The notes: a model not told the origin generated them from the letters alone. A stretch of 14,486 nt of DNA from Planctomycetota bacterium (GCA_003669575.1 QWOR01000314.1:1-14486), one strand, 5' to 3'. Counted from the stretch's first letter, positions 1 through 8,273 are shown. Program-made: numbers and translations.

Positions 1-1421
1 CAATGGAAGAGTTGATCTGGGGAGAGGACTCCCTGCTCCAGACCGGCGATGGCTGTGACGATTTTGAAGATCGATCCGGGCGGGACGCTGGCTTGCGTGA
101 CGCGGGAGATGAAGGGATGGCGAGTGTCCTTCGTCCAGCGGTTCCACTGATCTTTCGTCGGATGCTGGCGGGCCGTCAGGTCGAAACGTGGGCTGCTGGC
201 GGCGACCAGGGTCTCGCCGCTGCGAAGGTCGAGGACGACGACTGATCCGGCACTGGGAATCACCAGATCGGGAGACCCGTCCAGAGTGGCCTCGGAACTG
301 TCTTCGAGCGGATTGCCTTCGAGCGCTTCGTCGAGCAGTCGCTCCGCAGTACGCTGCAGCATTGAATCGAGGGAGAGCGTGACATCGGCACCGTTGCGGG
401 GAGGTCGGACGACCGACTGTTCGATGATCTCACCCGCGTGATCGCGGACAACTCGACGGAGTCCGCGAACGCCGCGCAGCTGACTGTCATAGGCCCGTTC
501 GATGCCACTCTCTCCATGGCGGTCACCGGCTTCCAGAGCGAGAGGATCGCCGCCCGGGAATCGCTCCTTGCGCCGGGTAATCTCAGCAGCTTCCACTGGC
601 GATCGCAGGCCAATCACATGAGGGGCCAGATCACCGAGCGGATAGACGCGTTCGCTGGAGGAACGAATCTCGACTCCCGGAAAGCGGGACGGAAGCGCTT
701 CGATGGTCGCAATCTGGTCGAGTGCAACATCAATCAGGACTGCGTGCGTTTCCAGTTCTTCCCGCAGGACGATCGGACGCGACGAAGAGCGGTCAGGGGC
801 AGTGGAAAGTTCCTTCCAGAGTCGGGTCAGCAGTGGATCATCAGAGCGGTCAGTTGCCAATGTGGTCGCCCTGGCCAGGCGGCGGGCATTGACCGATTGC
901 GACATCGCCTCGACTTTTCGCTGGATCGATTGGCGTTTGAGAGCCAGTTGATCGAGCGAGTGGTGGGTCACCTGGGCCAGAGACTGCCAGAGGGCGTCGC
1001 GCTCTTCCAGGATGAGGGATTGTGCCGCGGCGATCTTAGCGGCGTCTTTCCGCTCACTGCGAGTGAGACGGTCGCGGGCCCGAGCCTTCAGCCAGTCTGC
1101 GTTTACGGGTTCTTCGAGCCAGCGATAGTGGACGTGAATCGAGTATCGGGGTTGATCGAAGGCGAGTACCTGGCCATCGCTCGACAGGATGCGCCCATCG
1201 GTGGCGGGAATCGATTCAAAGGTCTCGGTCGTTTTGGTCCAGGCGGCCAGGAACCGATCCGGGATCAGGATCTGCAGCCAGACCAGTCGCAGAGCGATCA
1301 ATAGAATCGGGGTGGCGAACGCCGCGTAGACTATCCACAGCCGCGCCCGCGGTGCGGCGTCGATCGACCACCCGGGGTCGGGTGTCGGTTCTTTCCAGGA
1401 CTGGAACAGGCTGTTGCGCAT
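1..1421 (-). CDS. mrdA: Penicillin-binding protein 2 (peptidoglycan transpeptidase), C-terminus off the window
   Basis: Class B penicillin-binding protein that cross-links peptidoglycan on the outer face of the inner membrane, normally with RodA during elongation. The frame is open from the ATG at 1421 to the window edge (473 codons), so most of the transpeptidase domain is missing. One membrane helix is seen at about residues 28-53. The dimerisation/pedestal part carries the PBP2-like RVYPLGDLAPHVIG (258-271) and GESGIERAYDSQLRG (303-317). The catalytic SxxK is S450-I-F-K453 inside PPGSIFK (serine codon 72-74). A charged, probably helical stretch at about 108-215 is longer than I would expect for this part of PBP2. 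An in-frame GTG lies five codons upstream of the chosen ATG and could be the start. It begins 47 bases after the LptC-like gene, so co-transcription is likely. RodA would be expected nearby but is not in view. Confidence 0.9.
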   Translation of the reverse strand, partial: MRNSLFQSWKEPTPDPGWSIDAAPRARLWIVYAAFATPILLIALRLVWLQILIPDRFLAAWTKTTETFESIPATDGRILSSDGQVLAFDQPRYSIHVHYRWLEEPVNADWLKARARDRLTRSERKDAAKIAAAQSLILEERDALWQSLAQVTHHSLDQLALKRQSIQRKVEAMSQSVNARRLARATTLATDRSDDPLLTRLWKELSTAPDRSSSRPIVLREELETHAVLIDVALDQIATIEALPSRFPGVEIRSSSERVYPLGDLAPHVIGLRSPVEAAEITRRKERFPGGDPLALEAGDRHGESGIERAYDSQLRGVRGLRRVVRDHAGEIIEQSVVRPPRNGADVTLSLDSMLQRTAERLLDEALEGNPLEDSSEATLDGSPDLVIPSAGSVVVLDLRSGETLVAASSPRFDLTARQHPTKDQWNRWTKDTRHPFISRVTQASVPPGSIFKIVTAIAGLEQGVLSPDQLFH

Positions 1422-1468
1422 GGGTGGGTTCGACACGAGTCGCCGCAGAACGGATCCGCGGAGCTGTG

Positions 1469-4400
1469 TTACTCACCTCCAAAGGTCGTCGTGAAGGTTT
1501 CGGCACCGTCGACCGAGACTTCCTGTTTGGAGGGGAAGATGCGAATCGTCTGGGCCGGGAGTTTACTGAAGGGTTCGCCGGGTCGGCGCTGGACGTTCAG
1601 GGTGGCCTTGTCCTGCCCCTTGCCCTTCAGCGTAAACATCTCCTGAGCCTGCTCGTACTCGAGAGAGTAGGCCCGCGCATAGAAGTTGCGGCCTTCCATT
1701 TCGGCGTTGCCTTGTGCGAACAGCGATGCTTTCGGTGTCTTGCCTGCTCCCTCTTCGCTCTTCAGCACAACCGTCATCTGATCACTGCCCACCCAGACTG
1801 CGTTGGAGGCATTCTCCCCATCCCCGGAGAGGTCGTTGTGCTTGAAACCCAGGTAGGCATTCTTGACCGGAGCGTAAAGCAGCTGGGCTTCGTCTTTGAC
1901 TGTGGCCCAGTGTTCCTGCATGTGGCCTTCGAGAGGGCCTTTGAAGTCGATGACGACATATTCCCAAGGGTACTCGCGATTCGAATCAGCGGGCCGGTTT
2001 GATTTCGCACTGCCGTGGGACTGAACCAGCATGCGCCGGGTGCCGGTACGTCTCCAGTCCTCAATCTTACCGGGCCCCTTGCCGCGAATCTGGCCGGTCG
2101 ATGTGTTGCCGCTGAACTCATGCAGCCCGGCCTTCAGGATCTCGACCAGTTCGCCCTTAGGGTCGTACTGATACATCTCGACCGAGACTCTGTCCTTACA
2201 TTCAAGGGTCTCGATCGCGATACCAGCTGTGTCGGGACGGTCGGCACTGAAGTCGACACGCTTGTTGAGGATCGCCGTCATCTGTTCGGCTTTGACCAGA
2301 TTGTCGAGCAGTGAGGCTTTCACGCTTTCCAGGAATGTGGCCCGCTGGCCATCGAATGTGATTTTCTCCATGCAGGCCACGGTCGCAATCACCGGACTGC
2401 TGAGGCGGTTGCCGGAGAAGTCGCGGTCGACGGGGAATCGCAGCACGCCCTGGCCCGGGATCGTGATCAGGTTCTTCTCGCGGTCGATGATGACCCGCGG
2501 ACCTTCGATGGCAAAGTCGCCGAATTTGCAGACAACCGGTTCGCGGATCTTGCCTTGGTCGTTGATGACTCCCCGGAGTGTCAGGGTCTGCCGCGTGCCC
2601 CCTTCGTTGATCGCTGTGAACTCTCGAGCGGTAACGCGGATCGCCTGCTGATCGTAGGGGATCTCCTCGCCTGCGTTGTTCGGGGCCGAGCGGAACAGCT
2701 GGACTCCCTCAAAGCCGCGCAGCTCGCGGATGTCAGCTTGTCTGGTCGAGGTGTCGAACGTCGCCTTGCCGGTCAGGCGGGCACATTCAAAGACTATGGG
2801 CTCCCCTTCCAGCAGCGACGGTGAGGAACTCCCTTCGCCGGCACCCGCTTCGGACTCTCCCTGAAGGATCGGGATGACCTGCCCGGGATCGACAGTGATG
2901 TCGACCTGATCGATGCGTCGACCGATGACCCCGTTCGCGAAGAATGCGACATTGCCAATCGCCTGGATACGGCGGACTGGGACCTGGTCGGGGTCGAAGC
3001 CCTTCTTCGGGGGCTGCTTCCCGGTGTTCGAGGCGATCTTGCTGGTGTCGATATTATCCAGCAAAGGCATTAAGGCCTTGAGGATTTGAGCCGAGAAGGC
3101 CATCTCATCGAGATGCCGTACGGAAGCATCCCCGCGAATGGTCAGTTCCGTCCATTGTGCCTGGGGATTGGGCACGAGATCGATTCGATCTTTCCAGTGA
3201 GAGGTGATATCGGGGGGACCTTCGCTTTGCCCATCGATCCGATGAATGAATTGCCCGGGGCCGATCCCCGAGAGCTGCTCCAGCTTTTGATCGAACGTGT
3301 GGCGAATCTCGATCATAGGAGCTTCAAACTTCTGCATCTGACCCCGGACCTCGCGCCAGACATTGACTCGTTCGGGGTCGGTCAGCGTGAGTAGCCGTCT
3401 TTGGGCGTCGTACTGCATGTCATTGAATTCGCATTCGACACCCTGAGTGGGGGAACGGAGGATGCCTCGTTCATTTGTGACACGATTGGATGAGGCCCGG
3501 ATACTCTTTAATTCGAGCTGAGAAAGCATGGAGGCGGAAGAATCCTCAGCGGTTGAGGCAGCCACGGTCACAGGCTGGTCGGGCTCATCCGATTTGACCA
3601 GCTGAATCGGGGGTATTTGTGTTTCGGACTCGGGGGCCTTGTTTCCGAAAATCAGAGCGAGCAGATAACACTCAATTTCGTCCCGGCCCTGATTACCCTG
3701 CGGTCGGCTGACGAGAACATTCTCTCGGAAGCTGAGGATCTTTTCGGCGATGTCGAACTGGCAGGGGCCTTCGCTGGTGACTCTCGTTTTGGAGGGGGAT
3801 CGCTGCGAGTCGGAGACCAGATCGATGACGACACGCCCCGAGAGCCGGACAAACTTCGGCATCTGAGTGACGCTGGGCATGTCATTGCCCAGCGACCGAC
3901 CAGGGTCAGGGGACAGGGCGACCATAAACCCGGATGCGGAGGTCCCTCGCACTTCCACCTGCTGGCCATCTTTGGGCGGGCCATAACGGAAATGGATCGG
4001 CAGGTCACTGTAGATCTCGGCGTTGTCCTCGTTGAACGTGAACGTGTGGCCCTCAACCACCAGTCCATTGGGGCCGGTTACTCGCACTTGCCCTTCTAGA
4101 GCTGCTGAGACGATCCGTCCAACATCTCCTCCGGTCAGACTGATGGAGCTCTCGTCCTTGGAGTTCTCACCCAGGAAGTGATTCTCGAAGCGGATTCGAG
4201 CTGACTCCGCCACGACAGTCAGTGGGGGTTGATCGGGGTTCTTGGGATCCTTCCAGATCATCGCGAACGGCTTCATGCGAATCGCGTCGCCTTGAGTGGA
4301 GTCGTTCGATTCGCCGCTCGGTTGGCTCAGGAACTCCATCGTCTGCGAGTACATGAAGGAGTTTTCCGAACGCTGCCAGCACTTCGCAGCTGTCTTGATC

Positions 4401-4594
4401 CACTCTTCGTCAGGCAGCCAGCTTTCGGCGGCCTTGGTCGACACACTGGAAGCAGGGGGGGCTGTTGAGGCGACCGGTCGTGGGCGTTTTGGAAGTTCGA
4501 CAGCACGTGTCAACGGGCTCGTCACCAGCGCGTAGATTTGCAGGACCGCGAACAGGCCCAGGCAGATCGCACAGGAGAAGAGGAGGCGTCGCAT
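1469..4594 (-). CDS. Large LptC/OstA-like periplasmic protein, membrane anchored
   Basis: Predicted 1041-residue protein with one N-terminal membrane helix (about residues 3-24, after MRR) and then a long, strand-rich periplasmic body. Around residues 128-225 the pattern of 'adds structure, then VTGPNG...VEGH..TFN.DNAEIYSD' resembles OstA/LptC-type beta-jellyroll repeats. Similar strand-rich blocks with short Cys-containing strands recur to the C-terminus. LptC and LptA in Proteobacteria carry lipopolysaccharide from the inner to the outer membrane and are about 190 residues each, so this is several times longer. Being next to kdsD, as lptC is in E. coli (kdsD-kdsC-lptC-lptA-lptB), supports the call. 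I chose the ATG at 4594 because the membrane helix follows at once. The frame is open further upstream, to an ATG at 4708 that would overlap the kdsD stop. Fold-level similarity is inferred by eye; the exact job is unproven. Confidence 0.65.
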   Translation of the reverse strand: MRRLLFSCAICLGLFAVLQIYALVTSPLTRAVELPKRPRPVASTAPPASSVSTKAAESWLPDEEWIKTAAKCWQRSENSFMYSQTMEFLSQPSGESNDSTQGDAIRMKPFAMIWKDPKNPDQPPLTVVAESARIRFENHFLGENSKDESSISLTGGDVGRIVSAALEGQVRVTGPNGLVVEGHTFTFNEDNAEIYSDLPIHFRYGPPKDGQQVEVRGTSASGFMVALSPDPGRSLGNDMPSVTQMPKFVRLSGRVVIDLVSDSQRSPSKTRVTSEGPCQFDIAEKILSFRENVLVSRPQGNQGRDEIECYLLALIFGNKAPESETQIPPIQLVKSDEPDQPVTVAASTAEDSSASMLSQLELKSIRASSNRVTNERGILRSPTQGVECEFNDMQYDAQRRLLTLTDPERVNVWREVRGQMQKFEAPMIEIRHTFDQKLEQLSGIGPGQFIHRIDGQSEGPPDITSHWKDRIDLVPNPQAQWTELTIRGDASVRHLDEMAFSAQILKALMPLLDNIDTSKIASNTGKQPPKKGFDPDQVPVRRIQAIGNVAFFANGVIGRRIDQVDITVDPGQVIPILQGESEAGAGEGSSSPSLLEGEPIVFECARLTGKATFDTSTRQADIRELRGFEGVQLFRSAPNNAGEEIPYDQQAIRVTAREFTAINEGGTRQTLTLRGVINDQGKIREPVVCKFGDFAIEGPRVIIDREKNLITIPGQGVLRFPVDRDFSGNRLSSPVIATVACMEKITFDGQRATFLESVKASLLDNLVKAEQMTAILNKRVDFSADRPDTAGIAIETLECKDRVSVEMYQYDPKGELVEILKAGLHEFSGNTSTGQIRGKGPGKIEDWRRTGTRRMLVQSHGSAKSNRPADSNREYPWEYVVIDFKGPLEGHMQEHWATVKDEAQLLYAPVKNAYLGFKHNDLSGDGENASNAVWVGSDQMTVVLKSEEGAGKTPKASLFAQGNAEMEGRNFYARAYSLEYEQAQEMFTLKGKGQDKATLNVQRRPGEPFSKLPAQTIRIFPSKQEVSVDGAETFTTTFGGE

Positions 4595-4679
4595 AAAGTC
4601 GAGGTCACCGAAGTGGCTGTCACGAGACAGAGGGGGTTGGAATTGGAAGGAGGGGCCACGCGATACGAGCCTGGCTGAG

Positions 4680-5687
4680 CTACTGAGTCGGCAACCAGCC
4701 GATGACATCCGTGATGTCGATCATGCCCACGGGGGCGCCCCGCTCGTTGACGACCGGGATCTCACTGATCTTTCGCTCGGACAGGATGGCCACGACATCG
4801 GAGAACATGGCTGTGGTCGGCAGTGTGACTGGACTGGTTGTCATCACATCGCGGATTGGGTGATCGAGTGACTCGTCCCGGCGCTGTTCCATCAGTCGCG
4901 CCAAGTCGCTGTCGGTGAAGAGTCCGGCCAGTGTGCCGTCTTCGTCCAGTAGCAGGACGGCACCCGATCGACGCCCCGGAACGGGACTAGAGACAAAGAC
5001 CTCGCGTACGGATTGGCTGGCTTGAGCCTGTCGCAGGGCCGAGAGGGGGCGCATGATTTCGGTGACCGATTTGAGACGGCGTCCGAGGCTGCCTGCAGGA
5101 TGAAATACGGCGAACTGTTGAGGTGAGAAGCCACGCTGGCGCGCGACAACAAGAGCCAATGCATCTCCCACCGCCAGCATTGCTGTGGTGCTGGTCGTCG
5201 GTGCCAGACCCCACGGGCAGGCTTCCTGCAGGCGACCCAGCAGGATGCGGATATCGGCATGATGTCCGAGAGTGCTGCGTTCCGAGCCCGTGATGGCGAT
5301 GATCGGGACACCCATCCGCTTCACGGTGGGCAGCAGGGCAGAGATTTCCTCTGTTTCACCACTGTTCGACAGGGCGAGCAGGATGTCCTGCGGATGAATA
5401 CAACCGAGGTCTCCGTGGACAGCTTCGGCCGGGTGCAGAAAATGGGCACGCGTCCCCGTTGAGGAGAGAGTCGCTGTCAGCTTCTGGCCAATCAGGCCAG
5501 CTTTGCCCATACCACAGACGATCACGCTCCCGGAACACGTCAGAAGCGAATCGACCGCCTCGCAAAAACCGGAATCGAGTCGGCGAGCGACCTCGCTCAG
5601 TGCATTCGACTCCAGCTTCAAGATCTCCCGGGCTTCCCGGAGTTGATCGAACTGGGCATGCGGGATGAGTTGCTCGACCGATGACAT
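4680..5687 (-). CDS. kdsD: Arabinose-5-phosphate isomerase (SIS domain plus two CBS domains)
   Basis: Interconverts ribulose-5-phosphate and arabinose-5-phosphate in the cytoplasm, the first step towards Kdo, the inner-core sugar of lipopolysaccharide. The 335 residues match the family length. The SIS domain (about 35-200) holds GMGKAGLIG (59-67, K62), HPAEAVHGDLG (85-95, H91), SNSGET (107-112), EACPWGLAPTTSTTA (155-169) and FHPAGSLGRRL (195-205, H196). K62, E155 and H196 correspond to residues important in E. coli KdsD. Two CBS domains follow at about 208-270 and 276-335. The ATG at 5687 has AAGGA nine bases upstream. It is the first gene of an envelope gene string, 85 bases before the LptC-like gene. 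A GutQ-type paralogue has the same architecture, but the Lpt-like neighbour favours KdsD. Confidence 0.92.
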   Translation of the reverse strand: MSSVEQLIPHAQFDQLREAREILKLESNALSEVARRLDSGFCEAVDSLLTCSGSVIVCGMGKAGLIGQKLTATLSSTGTRAHFLHPAEAVHGDLGCIHPQDILLALSNSGETEEISALLPTVKRMGVPIIAITGSERSTLGHHADIRILLGRLQEACPWGLAPTTSTTAMLAVGDALALVVARQRGFSPQQFAVFHPAGSLGRRLKSVTEIMRPLSALRQAQASQSVREVFVSSPVPGRRSGAVLLLDEDGTLAGLFTDSDLARLMEQRRDESLDHPIRDVMTTSPVTLPTTAMFSDVVAILSERKISEIPVVNERGAPVGMIDITDVIGWLPTQ

Positions 5688-5774
5688 GACCGCTCATCCT
5701 TGAGACGGATGGGGTTCGGTGAATCCCCCATCAAAGGCTTCCATCCAGCGCTCGTACGGAGCGTGTGGTCCTGA

Positions 5775-5800
5775 CTCGACAATGATCCATCATTGCCGAG
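5775..5800. promoter_or_regulatory. 26-bp near-perfect dyad, candidate operator upstream of kdsD
   Basis: The arms CTCGACAATGAT and ATCATTGCCGAG are reverse complements at 11 of 12 positions around a 2-bp centre. A 2-base centre is too short for a good RNA hairpin, so a site for a dimeric protein is more likely. It lies just downstream of the predicted promoter, at about +6 to +31, and about 90 bases before the kdsD start. The dyad is seen directly; the operator role is inferred. Confidence 0.5.
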
Positions 5801-5812
5801 AACCGGGCGGGG

Positions 5813-5842
5813 AGTTTACCCCGGATTGTCGAAGAGGGTCAA
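5813..5842 (-). promoter_or_regulatory. Sigma70-like promoter for the kdsD operon
   Basis: On the minus strand, TTGACC (5842-5837), an 18-base spacer and TAAACT (5818-5813) give five of six and four of six matches to the -35 and -10 consensus. The predicted start site is near 5806, giving a 5' leader of about 120 bases. The same TAAACT -10 hexamer appears ahead of the tRNA-Arg gene. Confidence 0.5.
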
Positions 5843-6133
5843 CGTGCGAATCGCCGAACGGATTGGTGCTTATGACCGATCATCGACTCGCATCCAAAGG
5901 CGATAACGCCAGTGTGACAAGCAGTTTGAGCCTGCACGAAATACCAGCGGGGTTGCCGTGGTGCGATCTCTCGCAAACGGCATCCCCGTAATCGCCAGAA
6001 TGACGTAAACGTATTCCTGGAAAAGATTTGGGTCGTGAGGTGGTTCGTGTTTGTGATCGCTTGACCAGAACCGGTGGCAACAACGCTCCCGGTATTAAGA
6101 TGCCTTATCCGGGGCGGCGTCACTGGGTTGGCT
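5843..6133. other. Intergenic stretch between the sulfotransferase and kdsD, no gene seen
   Basis: Short open frames occur on both strands here (for example plus 5719-5991 and minus 5839-6156), but none has a recognisable motif, a ribosome-binding site or a sensible start. I see no repeat or RNA gene apart from the promoter and dyad listed at its left end and the inverted repeat at its right end. Confidence 0.5.
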
Positions 6134-6170
6134 GGCAGCGGCTCGGGACGCCTCAATCTAAGCCGCTGCC
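6134..6170. terminator. Stem-loop over the sulfotransferase stop codon
   Basis: GGCAGCGGCT (6134-6143) and AGCCGCTGCC (6161-6170) form a perfect 10-bp, GC-rich stem with a 17-base loop. The gene's stop codon (6158-6160) lies in the loop. No U-tract follows on the minus strand, so intrinsic termination is uncertain. It could instead protect the 3' end or be chance. Confidence 0.3.
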
Positions 6171-7453
6171 TGTTCCACTTCCGAACCGGGCGGCGGGTAG
6201 CCGTATCGATCGAAAGCGAACTTCAGGCGTTCATAGATTTGACGCATCCTCTCAGGATCGTCGTTGAATTTGTTCTTCTTGTACTCACGCAGGGAAGCCA
6301 GCTGGGGCACCAGGGCCTCCCGCAGATTGTTGTATCCGGAGATGTTCAGATTCTGATAGAGCTTCTGCATCTCGCCGAGCGGGTCAGCCTCCAGCTGTTC
6401 GTAGCAGATCTCGTGCAGGTTGCCCTTGGGGATCAGGACCTTGTCGCGTTCGTAGAGCCGAAAACAATCTTCGTAGCTCTTGAGCACTTCTTCCGACATA
6501 TCCTCCTGCTGAGCGAGACCGAGGGCGTTTTCCTCGAAAATCGTCTTCCGGAAGTGAACACTCGATTTAAAGCACACATACGGATTGCGGTAGATGTAGA
6601 CGAACTTGGCGTTCGGGAACATCTCCAGCAACAGCTTCGTACGGAATGTGTGCGAAGGGGACTTCAGCACGACAGGCTTGCCGGTCTTGAGCGTGACCTT
6701 CTTCATGAGGAGGGTCAGCGCATCCTTCCACTCCTGCAACTCTTCGGGGTTCAGGCCACTCTGCACATCGAAAAAGCGGTCGATCTTGCGTGGCTGGTGC
6801 TGGAACAGGGGCAGGAGATAGGGCGAGTAACCCGTCATGACACAGAGTGCGAACTCATCTTCCTGAGGGAAGGTGAAGTCGATGCTCACATTGTCCATCG
6901 GGCGTGTTTTGGGCAGGAATGGTGCGGCGATCTTCTTCCCAAACCATTCCGTCGTCAGACAGTGCCAGGGAAACATCGTCTGGTAGAGCGTGACGAAACT
7001 GAACTGTGGATCCGAAGTGATCAGATTGTGCAGCAGCGTTGATCCGCTGCGCCAGTGTCCCAGCACGAAGACGGGCGGCTGATCGATCTTCGTTTCTCGC
7101 AGTTTCTTCGCGTAGCGAATGTCTTCAATCAATGACATGACCGAGTTGTAAACGGCCATTCCTGGGAGCAGGGCCAGCCGCGACCAGCGAGAGGGGTGGA
7201 TCTCAGCCCCCTGGCCAGCAATCTTGAACATGGTCGACATCTTCAGGCCGAGCCAGAGAGTAAACGGACCTTGACTTGATTTTTTAGGAGCGGATTCGCC
7301 CTTTGGTGTTTCAGTATTTGCAGGCATAGATTGACACGCCGGATTGGAGGAAATGCTGACACCTTCCTCGGTCAGCATCGACCTCTGAACAGTTCCACTG
7401 AATGAATCAACGTGATTCCACCCCTCTTGAATTGAAATGTCCCCTTCCGTCAT
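6158..7453 (-). CDS. Sulfotransferase family protein (PAPS-dependent)
   Basis: Predicted to move a sulfuryl group from PAPS to an unknown acceptor. The 5'-phosphosulfate loop is PVFVLGHWRSGSTLLHN (127-143, with GHWRSGST at 132-139). The 3'-phosphate-binding segment is FVYIYRNPYVCFKSS (284-298, R289 and S297), and KSPSHTFR (264-271) precedes it as is usual in the Sulfotransfer_3 type. The C-terminus (FAFDRYGYPPP) is also typical. No signal peptide is visible; two mildly hydrophobic stretches at about 64-80 and 93-105 could touch the membrane. The start is uncertain: ATG at 7453, 7378 (with AGAGG close upstream) or 7327 all leave the catalytic domain whole, and the first 60 residues look non-conserved. 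It is divergent from smpB. Acceptor and pathway cannot be read from the neighbours, though the envelope genes downstream make a surface glycan or lipid possible. Confidence 0.85.
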   Translation of the reverse strand: MTEGDISIQEGWNHVDSFSGTVQRSMLTEEGVSISSNPACQSMPANTETPKGESAPKKSSQGPFTLWLGLKMSTMFKIAGQGAEIHPSRWSRLALLPGMAVYNSVMSLIEDIRYAKKLRETKIDQPPVFVLGHWRSGSTLLHNLITSDPQFSFVTLYQTMFPWHCLTTEWFGKKIAAPFLPKTRPMDNVSIDFTFPQEDEFALCVMTGYSPYLLPLFQHQPRKIDRFFDVQSGLNPEELQEWKDALTLLMKKVTLKTGKPVVLKSPSHTFRTKLLLEMFPNAKFVYIYRNPYVCFKSSVHFRKTIFEENALGLAQQEDMSEEVLKSYEDCFRLYERDKVLIPKGNLHEICYEQLEADPLGEMQKLYQNLNISGYNNLREALVPQLASLREYKKNKFNDDPERMRQIYERLKFAFDRYGYPPPGSEVEQAAA

Positions 7454-7480
7454 TCGTTTGTACCAAATGATCTCAACAAC

Positions 7481-7562
7481 TTAGGGTCCCGAAGTTTGTC
7501 GATTTCGTCAAGTCTGCGGTCCAAACTCCATCTCTTGCTCGCAATCAGACAAATGACCCTAA
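7481..7562. repeat. Interrupted inverted repeat in the divergent sulfotransferase/smpB region
   Basis: TTAGGGTC (7481-7488) and GACCCTAA (7555-7562) are perfect reverse complements. Inside them TTTGTC (7495-7500) and GACAAA (7548-7553) also pair. The pair of half-sites lies between two divergent genes, so a shared regulatory site is conceivable, but chance cannot be ruled out. Confidence 0.3.
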
Positions 7563-7624
7563 ACCTTGTGATTCCAAAGACATTTCGCCGGACCGATCTT
7601 GTTCAACGCGGGCTTCGGGCAATG

Positions 7625-7653
7625 TTCCCCTGACCCCCAACTCTGGCTATACT
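7625..7653 (+). promoter_or_regulatory. Candidate smpB promoter
   Basis: TATACT (7648-7653) is a good -10 hexamer. The best-placed -35, TTCCCC (7625-7630, 17-base spacer), is poor. The distance to the smpB start is about 35 bases. Confidence 0.3.
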
Positions 7654-7670
7654 AGCAGTAAGTTATTGAC

Positions 7671-7691
7671 ATGAAACCACAAAATCCATGA
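7671..7691 (+). other. Possible six-codon upstream reading frame overlapping the smpB start
   Basis: ATG at 7671 opens a short frame (MKPQNP) whose TGA stop at 7689-7691 overlaps the smpB ATG as ATGA. smpB has no Shine-Dalgarno sequence of its own, so termination-reinitiation coupling is possible. There is no strong ribosome-binding site for the short frame either, so this could be chance. Confidence 0.25.
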
Positions 7692-8167
7692 GCAGCAAAG
7701 ACTCCAAATCGAAGGGTGACCCCGACCGGATCGTCTGCCGGAATCGGAAGGCACTGCACGAGTACGAGATCCTGGATTCGCTCGATTGCGGCATCATGCT
7801 GGCGGGGAGCGAAGTCAAAAGCGTACGTAACAACAAAATCACCATCGAGGAGGGGTTTGCTCGGGTCGAACGTGGTGAGGTATGGCTGTACAACGTCGAT
7901 ATCTCAGAATATTCCCAGGCCAATGTCATGAACCACCCGCTGCGACGGCCTCGCAAGCTGTTGATGCGGAAACGTGAGATTGAGAAGTTTGCCGCGCGGG
8001 CCGACGAATCCGGAATGAGCCTCATTCCGCTGGATGTCCATTTCTCAAGAGGCTTTGTGAAGGTCAAGCTCGGGGTGGGCAAAGGCCGAAAACTGCACGA
8101 CAAGAGGCAGAAGCTCAAATCGGATGACGCGCGGCGTGAAATTCAGCAGGCCATGAAGCGACGATAA
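7688..8167 (+). CDS. smpB: SsrA-binding protein SmpB
   Basis: Binds tmRNA and brings it to stalled ribosomes for trans-translation in the cytoplasm. The 159 residues match the family. Diagnostic stretches are NRKALHEYEI, the GSEVKSVRNNK loop, ARVERGEVWLYNVDISEY, HPLRRPRKLLMRKREI and GKGRKLHDKRQKLK. The basic C-terminal tail (DARREIQQAMKRR), which in SmpB enters the ribosomal decoding region, is present. The start is supported by family length, not by a Shine-Dalgarno sequence, which is absent. The tmRNA gene itself is not in the window. It is divergent from the sulfotransferase and about 370 bases before pheA; a separate promoter for pheA suggests that they are not one operon. Confidence 0.97.
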   Translation: MSSKDSKSKGDPDRIVCRNRKALHEYEILDSLDCGIMLAGSEVKSVRNNKITIEEGFARVERGEVWLYNVDISEYSQANVMNHPLRRPRKLLMRKREIEKFAARADESGMSLIPLDVHFSRGFVKVKLGVGKGRKLHDKRQKLKSDDARREIQQAMKRR

Positions 8168-8273
8168 GTCATTTTTTATCAGAGGGTTACGGCCACAGGT
8201 GTTCAGCCTGGTAAAATAAAACGGAGAAATGTCTGTATCGTCGATCAGGTGTGTGTCTGCATCATTGAGCCGC

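Noticed and set aside
438..1304. 288-codon plus-strand open frame
   Set aside because: It lies wholly opposite the PBP2 gene, whose motifs are clear; it is an antisense shadow.
6074..7042. 322-codon plus-strand open frame
   Set aside because: It lies almost entirely opposite the sulfotransferase gene with no motif of its own.
8170..8215. Possible smpB terminator
   Set aside because: The T-run comes before the weak hairpin, not after it, and the stem is broken by a five-base bulge.
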